Source: Sepiola atlantica (lineage: Eukaryota; Mollusca; Cephalopoda; Sepiida; Sepiolidae). From it: a DNA stretch of 64,000 nt. The stretch spans positions 44,768,648 through 44,832,647 of the forward strand of contig OY744525.1 in the NCBI GenBank assembly GCA_963556195.1. Reading direction: 5' to 3'. The notes under the pieces were generated by a model. It did no database searches, had not been told where the DNA came from, and worked only from the letters and a program-made list of their open reading frames with translations. Of the stretch, positions 55,776 through 64,000 are shown one piece after another; position 1 is the first letter of the stretch, and each line of letters begins with the position of its first letter. The position numbers were made by a program, and so were the translations under genes.

Positions 55776-56505
55776 AGTTACTACCGGTTCGTTTATTTTT
55801 TTTTATGCGTTCATATTTTGCTGAAACCATTCTTTTGATTTTCTTTCTTTCTTATATTTTGCTGATTACTTTTCTGTATGTTAAGATTTTTCTTTTGCTT
55901 CTACATCGCTTGTCATACAGGGAAATTTGAGGTTGTTAATTTTATTGTTTAAATTTTATTTTGTTTAAATTTTATTGCGTCTGACTTATTCCCTTATTCG
56001 ATCTGCACTGACGACATATTGAGCATCTGTGAGTGTATTATAATATTAGTCTTTGGAAAAATGTACAAAAGTTATTCGTTGTAAAAATAAATTACCGTTT
56101 GACAAATACTCCGCTTTTATAGCGACTACCCTGTATATATACACGCACATATGAAATGCAAAAAAATTGGTAATTTATGTCCTTCTGCATAGTAGATGGA
56201 TTGGCAAGCTCTTGTTATCCTTTTCGAATCTTTTTTAATTTCGTGTGAGGATTGGTAGAAGCGACAAAATCAAAGAATAAGTATTTTACAATTTTTTCTC
56301 GAACATCGGAAAGTCCAACTATGTGGAGAAATTGAAAAAGTCGGATATGGCTGATCATAGATGGAGGAAAAGGGAAACGATCTGCATTTGTGGGACATAT
56401 TAAAATTTAGAGACTGAAGAATGGTGAAGAGTAAGACATTTCAAAGGAGCGGTGCATATGTTAAGCAACAATGGCCTCCTCCTAAGTAGATCTAGTATAG
56501 AACTA
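55776..56505. other. no recognisable feature
   Basis: AT-rich, with short frames and no domain. Confidence 0.45.
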
Positions 56506-56507
56506 AA

Positions 56508-57005
56508 TACAATATGCGAACCAATAATTGTGAATAAATAGTAGATTAGAACACTAGTAAGGAAATTGCAATATGAGTTACAGTAAAAAAAAAGCCTATA
56601 GTGATAAGAAGTAATAGTACACATCTAGACAATGGTAGAAGTTATAAAAAAATAGTAATTCTATAGTAGTAAGTAGTAATACTACACATTTAGACAAGAT
56701 TAGGTTTAAGAGTCCCAAAATTCATACTACAATTGTCTACATGAACACTTGGTCTAATGGTTAAAGGAGCTGGTAAACAATCAGTTCTAAGTGACAGTTA
56801 AAATCTTTACTACAAGCAATAATAAACTAAAAATAACATAAATTGGGAACCAATAATTGTAAATAAATAGTAGATTAGAATACAAGTAAGGAAATTGCAA
56901 TATGAGTTACAGTAAAAAAAAGTCTATAGTGATAAGAAGTAGTAGTAGACATTTAGACAATGGTAGAAGTAATAAAAAATAGTAATTCTATAGTAGTAAG
57001 TCTTA
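56508..57005. repeat. direct repeat of about 165 bp bracketing a tRNA-like SINE piece
   Basis: 56,508-56,670 and 56,840-57,000 share GAACCAATAATTGT, AGTAGATTAGAA, GGAAATTGCAATATGAGTTA and TAGTAATTCTATAGTAGTAA. Between them, ACACTTGGTCTAATGGTTAA and CAATCAGTTCTAAGTGACAG resemble the head of SINE family S. Confidence 0.75.
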
Positions 57006-57985
57006 GTATTTTGTTGATTATTCTATGCTTTCCGTCGTTATCTATGTTCATATTTTTGCTGAAACTAAATTCTTTTGCTTCTACTTCATTCTTTAAATAT
57101 TTTGCTGATTCTTATATTCTTTCTAACTTTCTCTGTACGTTTTCAGATTTTGCTGATTCATTAATGTTTTCACACAGAATTAATGTAATCTTATGAATAA
57201 TTCTGAGGAGCACACCTCTTCTAATCACCAAATATTATGAGACATTTATCAAGTTGTGTAAGAAATCAATGAAATAAGAAATATTTTACTACAACTTCAA
57301 TTCCCCCCCCCCCTCTCTCTCTCTTCATTTAGCAACATTTTTCTCTTGTTCAAGGGTCAAATGTTTTTTTGATATTTCCCACGTTAACTCTCCAGTCCTC
57401 ATTGTTCAACTGGTTAACTATCTCTCAACTCCACTTTGTAGGGTCTTGTCAAATCACTTGCTTCCAAGTTTTCCTTGACCAGTTAATATTCCTGCAATTT
57501 AAGACTTTCATACTTCTACAATGGTTCTCCCAAATGCTTTACATGACTGTAACATTGCAACTGATTTGTCTTTAAAAGGGTTTACTGTGATTTGGGTCCA
57601 GATTTATAGGGGCATTCTGAGTAGGGAGTTGTGTAGCAAGATATTTTTTAGGATAACATCTATGCTTGATAATTGTAGTGCTTTCAGCAAATCTTCCAAC
57701 CTAATGTGTTCGGTTTGATCGGATTTCACTTTGCAGACCCACTTATTCATGGATCTGTTAATACACTTCCACTGTGCGAGAAAGGACTAGGTGAGGGACC
57801 AACACCCCTGACACAGCTGCTATCCAACTTACCCCGGATGATGAGGGGGACAGTTCGCGATGTTAATAGAGGCAACAGCTCACGAAATTACGCCCACGCT
57901 GCCTTCATCCTTGTTGGTGTCGTGAGTTATGTACATGAATAAAGTACTTAACCATTCATTACAATCAGAGAGTATCTAAATTTGA
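57006..57985. other. unassigned region with LINE-like flavour
   Basis: 57,590-57,660 shares a phrase with 54,225-54,250 (GGGAGTTGTGTAGCAAGAT), suggesting a LINE tail. The 78-codon frame at 57,706-57,942 is GC-balanced but unrecognised. Confidence 0.35.
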
Positions 57986-57989
57986 ATGA

Positions 57990-58147
57990 AAGGAAAATAC
58001 ATGATCCGTCTGGGAGGGTGCTGCTCAGAACACACTTCTTGCCTTCAACTTCGAAATATAGTGGGGGAATCATCTCTTCTGTTACAGCTCATTTCTCACA
58101 GAATAAACGTTGCTAGTCTTTCTCTACTCTATCATTATTTCCATTGA
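57990..58147 (+). mobile_element. Jockey/R1-like LINE relic, left part
   Basis: WEGAAQNTLLAFN-like, and, in another frame, the region with ATAAACGTTGCTAGTCTTTC and CTCTATCATTATTTCCA matches 15,810-15,858 of the LINE split by the 13,826 element. Confidence 0.7.
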
Positions 58148-58390
58148 AGCTGTTTGTGTAAGATAGCAAAGGGGGACACCGGAGGGAGGTAGCACTAAAA
58201 GGTGCGTGTAGGGGCCTAAAAGTGGAAGTCAAGAAAATCACGTCACTTCCGCCGGAGCGAGTTCTACTTCTTCGCCTGCCGACCAGTTCCTGACAGCCCA
58301 AAAGGAAGACAGGGACGGTGGGCACATGTGGCTAAAAGTCGGCTTGTCTAAATATGAAAGTGGTATCTCTCCCTCCAATTCATTCCTTCT

Positions 58391-58424
<34 letters not shown>

Positions 58425-58612
58425 GTACACATACATGATTTCTGTTTTGTTTTGTGTTAAATAAAACCTCATTAAAAACCAAACTAGCGTCCGCGTGGTT
58501 CTCGATCAACAGCCGAGGGACAGGAGCCAACAGCATAAGCATTGACGAAACCTGGGTAACAACAGAAGATGCACGGGTGTATAATGTATATGCACCCGCG
58601 ACGGTAAGCAGT
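58148..58612. mobile_element. 465-bp insertion in the LINE, possible solo LTR
   Basis: The LINE sequence is continuous with 58,613 when this block is left out (compare 15,850-15,880). The block is GC-richer than its surroundings and has a CT tract at 58,392-58,423, an AATAAAACCTC polyadenylation-like site at 58,461, and GTCCGCGTGGTTCTCGATC nearby. Such a layout is seen in LTRs, but TG...CA ends and a target duplication are not clear. The minus Arg-Glu frames are CT-tract artefacts. Confidence 0.4.
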
Positions 58613-58990
58613 ATCCAATAGTCGACTGAGCTCTAATCTCTAGTTCCTCCTTGTATGACATACACAGCAAGAACTCGTGTCTCTAGCACAACAGCAAAGA
58701 ACTTTCTTCCTCCATATAACTAAAACTAAATGGAACTTCCATGAACAGAGTTTCTCTACAAGAACTTCGCATCTGTGAAACATATTACCACGAGACTGCT
58801 TCCCTGCAGACTAGAACATAGTCCTTTTTAAATCTACTGTCAACAAATACTCCTCACAAGTAATTAAATGTTGTCTATTTTATTCATCATTTTCAATCCT
58901 CTCATAATTCGACTGACAATCTATCCATCTCATTAACCCTTATCCTCAAGTGGCTTTTGGCCTTGATAAGTGGTGACTCATTAGTAAAAA
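58613..58990 (+). mobile_element. Jockey/R1-like LINE relic, right part and 3' tail
   Basis: TCGACTGAGCTCTAATC continues the element. Then ACAGCAAGAACTCGTGTCTC and later LYKNFASVKHITTRLLPCRL-type coding lead to the shared tail CTTATCCTCAAGTGGCTTTT and GGCCTTGATAAGTGGTGACT, ending in an A run. Confidence 0.7.
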
Positions 58991-59534
58991 AAAAAAAAAG
59001 AAAGAAAGAAAAACAACAAGTGACATCAAAGTAAACCGGCAGTAAGGAACGTGTAATTATAAGCACGCAAGAAGATGGCAGCAATGTCTGACTCGAATAC
59101 CAAGATCTATATTGACAACAAAGGTGGTAACAAGAGCCATTCATATAACGAATTAGACTGAACAGATACATTCAGTCGGCCGCCATTATGAATTCCACCG
59201 GTGTGTAGATAGTTTCAATCGCTAGTTGTGATAGAATAGCTCTTCGGCATTTCCAAATCTAAAAGCATAGAAAATGTATCCGAAACTATACTAGATGTGT
59301 ATAAGAAGAAAGAGGGAAGGCATAGTCATAAAGTGCAACCTAGGATGCAAGTCGATTGAAATAAAGTTTCTTTTTAGGAATAAGTTGCAGCAAGATGGAG
59401 ATGAAAGGAAAGCGGCACAGTAAGTAATTTGACTTAGAAAAAAAAAAAGAATATATATCTATATAATGTGTCGAGGTATGTTGAAAAGAAATCAATAAAG
59501 TACTCGATCATAAGATTTGCGAGAGCTAATATAC
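58991..59534. other. no recognisable feature
   Basis: No gene or repeat is supported. Confidence 0.45.
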
Positions 59535-59842
59535 CAATTATTTATTTAAAAACGCTACATTACAATTTATGTAGATGAATCAGGGTTTCATTGATATGGA
59601 CAGGCCATTACTGTTTAGGGAATGCTCTTATGTATACCTCAACTTGTCAGCATCCCAGCGAAAAAAAACAAAGCCTGGCCGAAAAAACGGAAAGTTTTTT
59701 GCAGTTTTTCCATTTTTCCAGGATGCTGATGAGTTGAGGTAGACATGAAGGCATTTTCTAAACAATAATGCCCTGTCCGCATCCATGAAACCCTGGTTCA
59801 TTCACAGAAACTGTAATGTATAGTTTTTAAATAAATAATTTA
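59535..59842. repeat. palindrome with about 125-bp arms
   Basis: 59,535-59,660 pairs with 59,720-59,842: TGAATCAGGGTTTCATTGAT versus ATCCATGAAACCCTGGTTCA, GGACAGGCCATTACTGTTTA versus its complement, and CAACTTGTCAGCATCC versus GGATGCTGATGAGTTG. The arms are more diverged than in the other palindromes. The central loop is A-rich/T-rich. Confidence 0.88.
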
Positions 59843-59948
59843 TATATATATAAATATATATTGGCGCAAAAACGCCAAACAATAACACATTTCCTCAAAT
59901 GAAACAACACTCTTTCAAATCGAAAGACATTTTTTCAAATGGATTTAC

Positions 59949-59989
59949 ATATCTGATGATAGCGGACCACCGCTTGAAACGCGTTATAT
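59949..59989 (+). ncRNA. hammerhead-ribozyme-like motif, canonical spacing
   Basis: ATAT (helix I), CTGATGA (59,953-59,959), T-T mismatch, helix II AGCGG/CCGCT with loop ACCA, GAA (59,976-59,978), self-complementary ACGCGT as helix III, T at 59,985 (triplet GUU), then ATAT, which pairs with the upstream ATAT. All core bases are present with no insertion. Palindromic helix III fits the dimer-forming hammerheads known in retroelements. Helix I is short and AT-only. Confidence 0.5.
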
Positions 59990-60127
59990 AAAATTATAAA
60001 ATTATAAAATAACAAAATAATAAATAAATGTTGAAAAAAACATTTTACAAATGTTGGTAGCCTTACTCCTTTATATATATACTTTTCTCTTGTTGGAACT
60101 GCACTAATACTGGACTACCCGCTTTTC

Positions 60128-60140
60128 TCTCTCTCTCTCT

Positions 60141-60220
<80 letters not shown>
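60128..60220. repeat. (CT)n-(TA)n-(GA)n palindromic microsatellite
   Basis: CT, TA and GA runs in mirror order form a perfect hairpin. The GA side overlaps the truncated left end of the Tc1 element. Confidence 0.93.
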
Positions 60221-60221
60221 G

Positions 60222-60756
60222 AATAATATAATGAAAACACCTTGAAATTTTAAATAAATCCAATCTTGTGGAGCTCTAGGCAAACAGTTTTTGTTGAAAC
60301 GGGATTATCCAGACGATTGTTAAGCTCTGCTGTAATTTTGGGTGTCGTTGCTTTGTGCCCTTTCAGCACAATTCTTGCAAAGACAGCTTCGGCTTTCTTC
60401 CAGAAGTTTGCTTAGAGGAGGATGTTTCCCTTCTTTTTTCATAAGCTGTCATCACCTTCGAGATAGTACCTCTCGATACGGCCACCATCTCAGCCACTTC
60501 CGTTATAGGAGCACCTGTCATATGGGCACCAACAATCTGCCCGCTTTGGAAATCTGATAGATCTGTTATTTAATTTTTTCTTATTAATATGCACAATCTG
60601 AAATAAAAAAATAAAAAATTTAACCAATTAATTCAAAGCAACAATAACATAAATAAAAAAAATGAAACCAATATTTTGATAATGTTTTTCTAATTTTTAC
60701 ATGTGTTTTGAAACTAATGCAAAATTCACAAGGTGTTTCTATTATTTTTTCCACCT

Positions 60757-60765
<9 letters not shown>
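60222..60765 (-). mobile_element. internally deleted Tc1-like element
   Basis: The ends GAAACACCTTGTGAATTTTG (right, complement) and AAAACACCTTGAAATTTT (left) are inverted repeats. The minus strand codes from about 60,567: TDLSDFQSGQIVGAHMTGAP, ITEVAEMVAVSRGTISKVMT and AYEKRRETSSSKQTSGRKPK, then after a frameshift HKATTPKITAELNNRLDNPV and STKTV. This is the paired helix-turn-helix DNA-binding domain with the GRKPK hook of Tc1 transposases. The DDE catalytic domain is absent, so it could move only in trans. Confidence 0.88.

Positions 60766-60805
<40 letters not shown>
60758..60805. repeat. (TA)n microsatellite
   Basis: TA array immediately right of the Tc1 end, probably grown from the TA target site. 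Confidence 0.93.
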
Positions 60806-60806
<1 letters not shown>

Positions 60807-60965
60807 GTTTAGCAGCAAATTGTTATCAAGACAGGCTTCATTAAAACCCACAGAGTTCTGCTTTTTTTAGATTTTCTTGGTTAGTCGTTCGACTCTTCGA
60901 GCGATTTTACGATCGTGTGGTAGTAGCTGGTGCAGTATAGCACCCATCGTTATGGTTTGGGTCAA

Positions 60966-61006
60966 ATCTCGAGCGCTTTCGGACGTCTCGTCCATCTTTA
61001 GGAGGT
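60966..61006 (-). ncRNA. hammerhead-like motif with a mutated core
   Basis: Minus strand: CTC (helix I), CTAAAGA (core with G5 to A, 60,995-61,001), extra T, helix II GGACG/CGTCC with loop AGA, GAA, self-complementary AGCGCT, C (triplet CUC), then GAG pairing with CTC. The strong stems and matching helix I suggest descent from a working motif. The G5 change should abolish activity. Confidence 0.38.
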
Positions 61007-61057
61007 TGATTTTAGCTAATATGGGTCTTTTTCCACTTCCATTCTTATAGCTTTTTT

Positions 61058-61058
61058 A

Positions 61059-61103
<45 letters not shown>
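61058..61103. repeat. (TA)n then (GT)n microsatellite
   Basis: TA run followed by GT run. Confidence 0.95.
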
Positions 61104-61107
<4 letters not shown>

Positions 61108-61203
61108 GAAATGAGTGATGAGAATAAAAATAGGAAAAAAAAGATTTATTGAATCATCAAGTAGTTTAAGCAAGGAATATATAAATAAACTTGTTTTCCC
61201 TTT

Positions 61204-61256
61204 CCTTAACCCATGGATTTTCAAAAATACAAGCTTTTATCATCAGAGATCATCAG
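61204..61256 (-). ncRNA. hammerhead-like motif related to 25,557
   Basis: Minus strand: TCT, CTGATGA (61,240-61,246), T-T mismatch, stem AAAA/TTTT with a 7-base loop, GAA, near-palindromic AATCCATGGGTT, A (triplet UUA), AGG pairing with TCT (one wobble). A second CTGATGA lies just upstream (61,250-61,256). The arrangement TCT-core...TTAAGGA parallels TCCT-core...CTAAGGA at 25,559, suggesting common descent. Confidence 0.4.
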
Positions 61257-61625
61257 GATAAATGAGTAAAAAAAAGTATATTACTGTTAGCATAGATTTG
61301 AAAATATATAAAAATACAAAAATATACAAAGTTTTTTGAGCAAAGAAAATCCACATCGATGGAGAAATGTAATATGTCCCAACATCCAGGATATTATGAA
61401 TGTCAAGCAAGCAACTATATCAGAAAATGTTCTAGAAATTCGAATAATATAGGGGTACAAATCCGAGGCTGAAATTCATTGGTAAAAAAATGTACAACTC
61501 AACAGAGAAGAATATAAGAATATAAATCTTTAAATAAAACTCACGATATAAGCAAATCCATCAGCCCGGTAGATTGACTTCCTTGGACCAAGTAAAGAGT
61601 GTGATTAAAGGCCTTACACGACCAA
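61257..61625. other. no recognisable feature
   Basis: AT-rich spacer. Confidence 0.45.
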
Positions 61626-61629
61626 ATTC

Positions 61630-61830
61630 AAAATGGGAGAGGTCCAAGAAAAAGAAAAAAAAGAAAAGGAACAAATGAAAAAATGAAGAAGAAGGAGAAA
61701 GTAGTATAAGAGGGAGAAAAAAAAGGAAGGAAAGGAAAGGAAAGGAAAAAAGAGAATTAAAAAAAAAATTAATATAAATAAGCATAAATCAACGAAGGAA
61801 TAAAAATAAAGAAAAAAGAGGAAAAATTAT
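61630..61830. repeat. polypurine tract
   Basis: About 200 bp of nearly pure A/G, including (GGAAA)n at 61,720-61,750. The Phe/Ser-rich minus frame here is an artefact. Triplex or H-DNA is conceivable. Confidence 0.85.
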
Positions 61831-61851
61831 TCATTGTATTTTATTTCATTC

Positions 61852-61874
61852 ATATATATATATCTATCTATCTA

Positions 61875-61939
<65 letters not shown>

Positions 61940-61984
61940 GTATATGTATATATATATATGTATATGTATATATATATGTATGTA

Positions 61985-62059
<75 letters not shown>

Positions 62060-62098
62060 GCATATATATATATATATGTATATATATATACACACACA
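61852..62098. repeat. (TA)n with TATCTATC and TATATG variants
   Basis: Simple repeat ending in CACACACACA. All overlapping Tyr-Ile frames are artefacts. Confidence 0.97.
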
Positions 62099-62099
62099 C

Positions 62100-62720
62100 A
62101 CCAGAACATCTCAAGACTCTCAAAGCTTTAAACCACCAAAGAGTGACTGCATGAAAATAGAAGATACAACTATACCGTTTGTAATTATTCCTATTTTTTT
62201 AAAATCAATATCCAACTACGTTCACTTGTAAGTCTTAGACAGAATTAGATTGATAGTATTTGAAAATTGCAAAAATATCGAAATTTATTGATTTTCAAAG
62301 CTCGCAAACCAATATGAGTTAACAGGAGTTGCATTTATGTAAGCCACGCAAAGTGAGGTTGATTAAAGATGGTTTTTGTTTTTGTGTGCAGGTTATTGTC
62401 ATTGTGTCTCTTGCCACTGGATTACTCGTCCTTGGATCTTGGATCTATAATCGTTATATCTTAATAGGAATTTTTACCCTGCAATATTTTTATAGCCTAT
62501 GAAAATTCTTACTTTGAAAATGTACAACGTTTACTCTTTTAAAATAGGATTTTATCATTATTTGTTAAACTATTTTCATTAACAGATAACTTCTATAGTT
62601 ATTCTTCTAACGTGCAAACTATTAAAAATACAATTTGATATGCAGTTTTGTTTGCATTATATTTGATGATACGCCTAAATTTTTTAAATGTCTAAACAAA
62701 TATAATTTTTTTATTGGTGA
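62100..62720. other. no recognisable feature
   Basis: AT-rich spacer without gene or repeat match. Confidence 0.45.
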
Positions 62721-62724
62721 TTAT

Positions 62725-62840
62725 TCAGATTAGGACCCGAGCTAACTTTGACCCCGTCGTTAGGGTTAGTGTTAGAGTTAGGGTCAGGGTTAGGGTTGGG
62801 GTCAGGGTTGGGTTCAAAGTTATCTCGGGTCCTTATCTGA
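62725..62840. repeat. hairpin with degenerate TTAGGG-type loop
   Basis: TCAGATTAGGACCCGAGCTA (62,725 on) and the complement of the right end, TCAGATAAGGACCCGAGATA, pair over about 31 bp with three mismatches. Between them run GTTAGGGTTAGTGTTAGAGT, TAGGGTCAGGGTTAGGG and TTGGGGTCAGGGTTGGG, a G-rich hexamer array of telomere type with single-base changes. The unit looks like a small foldback element of 116 bp. Confidence 0.85.
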
Positions 62841-62856
62841 TAAAGTACCCTTTTAT

Positions 62857-62857
<1 letters not shown>

Positions 62858-62946
<89 letters not shown>
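62858..62946. repeat. (CT)n then (TA)n microsatellite
   Basis: CT run of about 42 bp followed by TA run of about 45 bp. Confidence 0.95.
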
Positions 62947-62948
<2 letters not shown>

Positions 62949-63300
62949 TGTAGTTTAAAGAAGCTTTTAGTCATTTATAAATGACAAAATGCAGTTTAAA
63001 TTCCTAGGGATAATAACTAAATCCACATATTGCAGACTTAGCATTTGTATAAGATGACAAAAATTCACAAATACAGAAAGGGACACAACTATATAACAGT
63101 GAAACATAAACAGGGGACCTTACTCTAAATCGTGAAATATAAAAATTGGATCATCAGCTGTTTACCATGTAACTGTTTTGGATATTTAAAAACAGAACAG
63201 CTATTAAATCCATGCCTCTTCAGCAGTACTGATCAAAATACCACCTTCCCCATTACCAAATGTAGACGCAATGCAGTTATTACTTCACGAAAATAAAAAA

Positions 63301-63374
<74 letters not shown>

Positions 63375-63460
63375 GAATAATAATAAAATAAAAATAATAA
63401 TAAAAAACACTACCGTTAAGAACTATCTTTTGATATGGTAGTTGGCATATCAAATTATAT
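62947..63460 (+). repeat. dispersed repeat W copy 2
   Basis: Matches 32,803-33,310 in order and contains its own (TA)n at 63,305-63,367. The end GATATGGTAGTTGGCATATC is shared. Confidence 0.8.
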
Positions 63461-63472
63461 TGGAATAAAGAA

Positions 63473-63473
<1 letters not shown>

Positions 63474-63515
<42 letters not shown>
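63474..63515. repeat. (TA)n microsatellite
   Basis: TA run between repeat W and repeat Y. Confidence 0.95.
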
Positions 63516-63517
<2 letters not shown>

Positions 63518-63519
63518 GT

Positions 63520-64000
63520 ACAGGATAATCTCCTAAACTAATGAACAGATCATCATGAATTTTGGAATATATATATTCTAGGCAACACGATGAGTAATAT
63601 GAGCAGATTATTTTTGTTGTAAATTTTAATATTTAGGAGGTGCATATATATTAGAAAAATATGAAGGCAGAAGAAAATAGAAATGAAAGAAATGTTTAAA
63701 AAACAAGTAATGTTTAAAAAACAAACTTTTATATACATGCAAAAGAAAGAATATACATGCATAAAAATTGTAAGGACTACAAAGAAAGTTTGTTTATTAT
63801 TTATCTGGGGTTTGTCTGTTTGGGTAGAGTTAGGTAATATAATTCGTTGCATAGGATAAAACCCTAAACTAATGAACCGATCATTATGAATTTATATAGT
63901 CTAGGCAACACGGTGAGTAACATGGGTACATTTTTATTTTGGTAAACTTTACCATTTAGGAGATGCGTCCACCATATCTCGCACCCTCCACCAAAAAGTG
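63520..64000. repeat. dispersed repeat Y, two direct copies
   Basis: 63,530-63,645 and 63,852-63,970 share CTAAACTAATGAAC, GATCAT, ATGAATTT, TCTAGGCAACAC, GATGAGTAA-type and ATTTAGGAG. A third copy lies at 19,920. The window ends within or just after the second copy. Confidence 0.75.

Noticed and set aside
58148..58612. Definite solo LTR
   Set aside because: The insertion itself is clear, but TG...CA ends and a target duplication could not be located, so the class stays open.
62760..62820. True telomere or chromosome end
   Set aside because: The hexamers are degenerate, only about 60 bp long and enclosed by an inverted repeat in the middle of ordinary DNA.

Overview
This is a gene-poor, AT-rich animal genomic window that I read as intergenic or intronic DNA of a coleoid cephalopod (octopus-like). 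That placement is inference. It rests on the very many long (TA)n arrays, the mix of tRNA-headed SINEs, RTE-like and Jockey-like LINE relics, mariner/Tc1/hAT remnants and a Penelope-like fragment, and the absence of any operon, rRNA operon or clear host exon. I see no intact host protein gene. Almost every open frame is either a broken transposon protein or a translated microsatellite. || Layout: 0.3-1.5 kb is a minisatellite; 3-4 kb holds LINE pieces between inverted copies of a dispersed repeat; 5.6-7 kb is a TA-flanked palindrome plus a tRNA-like repeat; 8-9.2 kb is a broken mariner; 9.3-13.3 kb holds further palindromes and repeats; 13.7-16.1 kb is a LINE relic split by a 1.86 kb inverted-repeat element with a perfect 5-bp target duplication; 16.1-17.8 kb holds U2 snRNA-headed repeats and a 1 kb ACTA array; 19 kb holds a Penelope-type GIY-YIG endonuclease fragment; 24.6-25.7 kb is a palindrome with 549-bp arms; 27.7-28.7 kb is a minisatellite related to the first one but inverted; 28.9-33.6 kb holds SINEs, a 70-bp tandem repeat and long TA arrays; 34.5-36.3 kb and 44-52.5 kb are LINE graveyards; 38-40 kb holds hAT-like and nested inverted-repeat elements; 53.7 and 55.6 kb hold two 5S rRNA-headed repeats; 57.9-59 kb is another split LINE; 59.5-61.3 kb holds a palindrome, hammerhead-like motifs and a deleted Tc1; 62.7 kb is a hairpin whose loop is degenerate telomere-type repeat. 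|| The main unexplained signal is a recurring RNA-like motif: CTGANGA, a 4-5 bp stem, GAA, a self-complementary or hairpin helix III, then an NUH triplet, with flanks that often pair in the helix I register. This is the order of parts in a hammerhead ribozyme. It appears in at least eight places in otherwise unrelated repeats, mostly inside TA-flanked palindromes, and once in a SINE family. The best copy (25,557-25,605, mirrored at 24,651-24,698) has a 6-bp helix I, the exact core and a 5-bp helix II. Hammerheads are known from Penelope-like retroelements, and a Penelope-type endonuclease fragment lies in this window, so a shared origin is plausible but unproven. || All assignments come from reading the sequence by eye. 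Boundaries are approximate, and family names rest on remembered motifs, not on searches.
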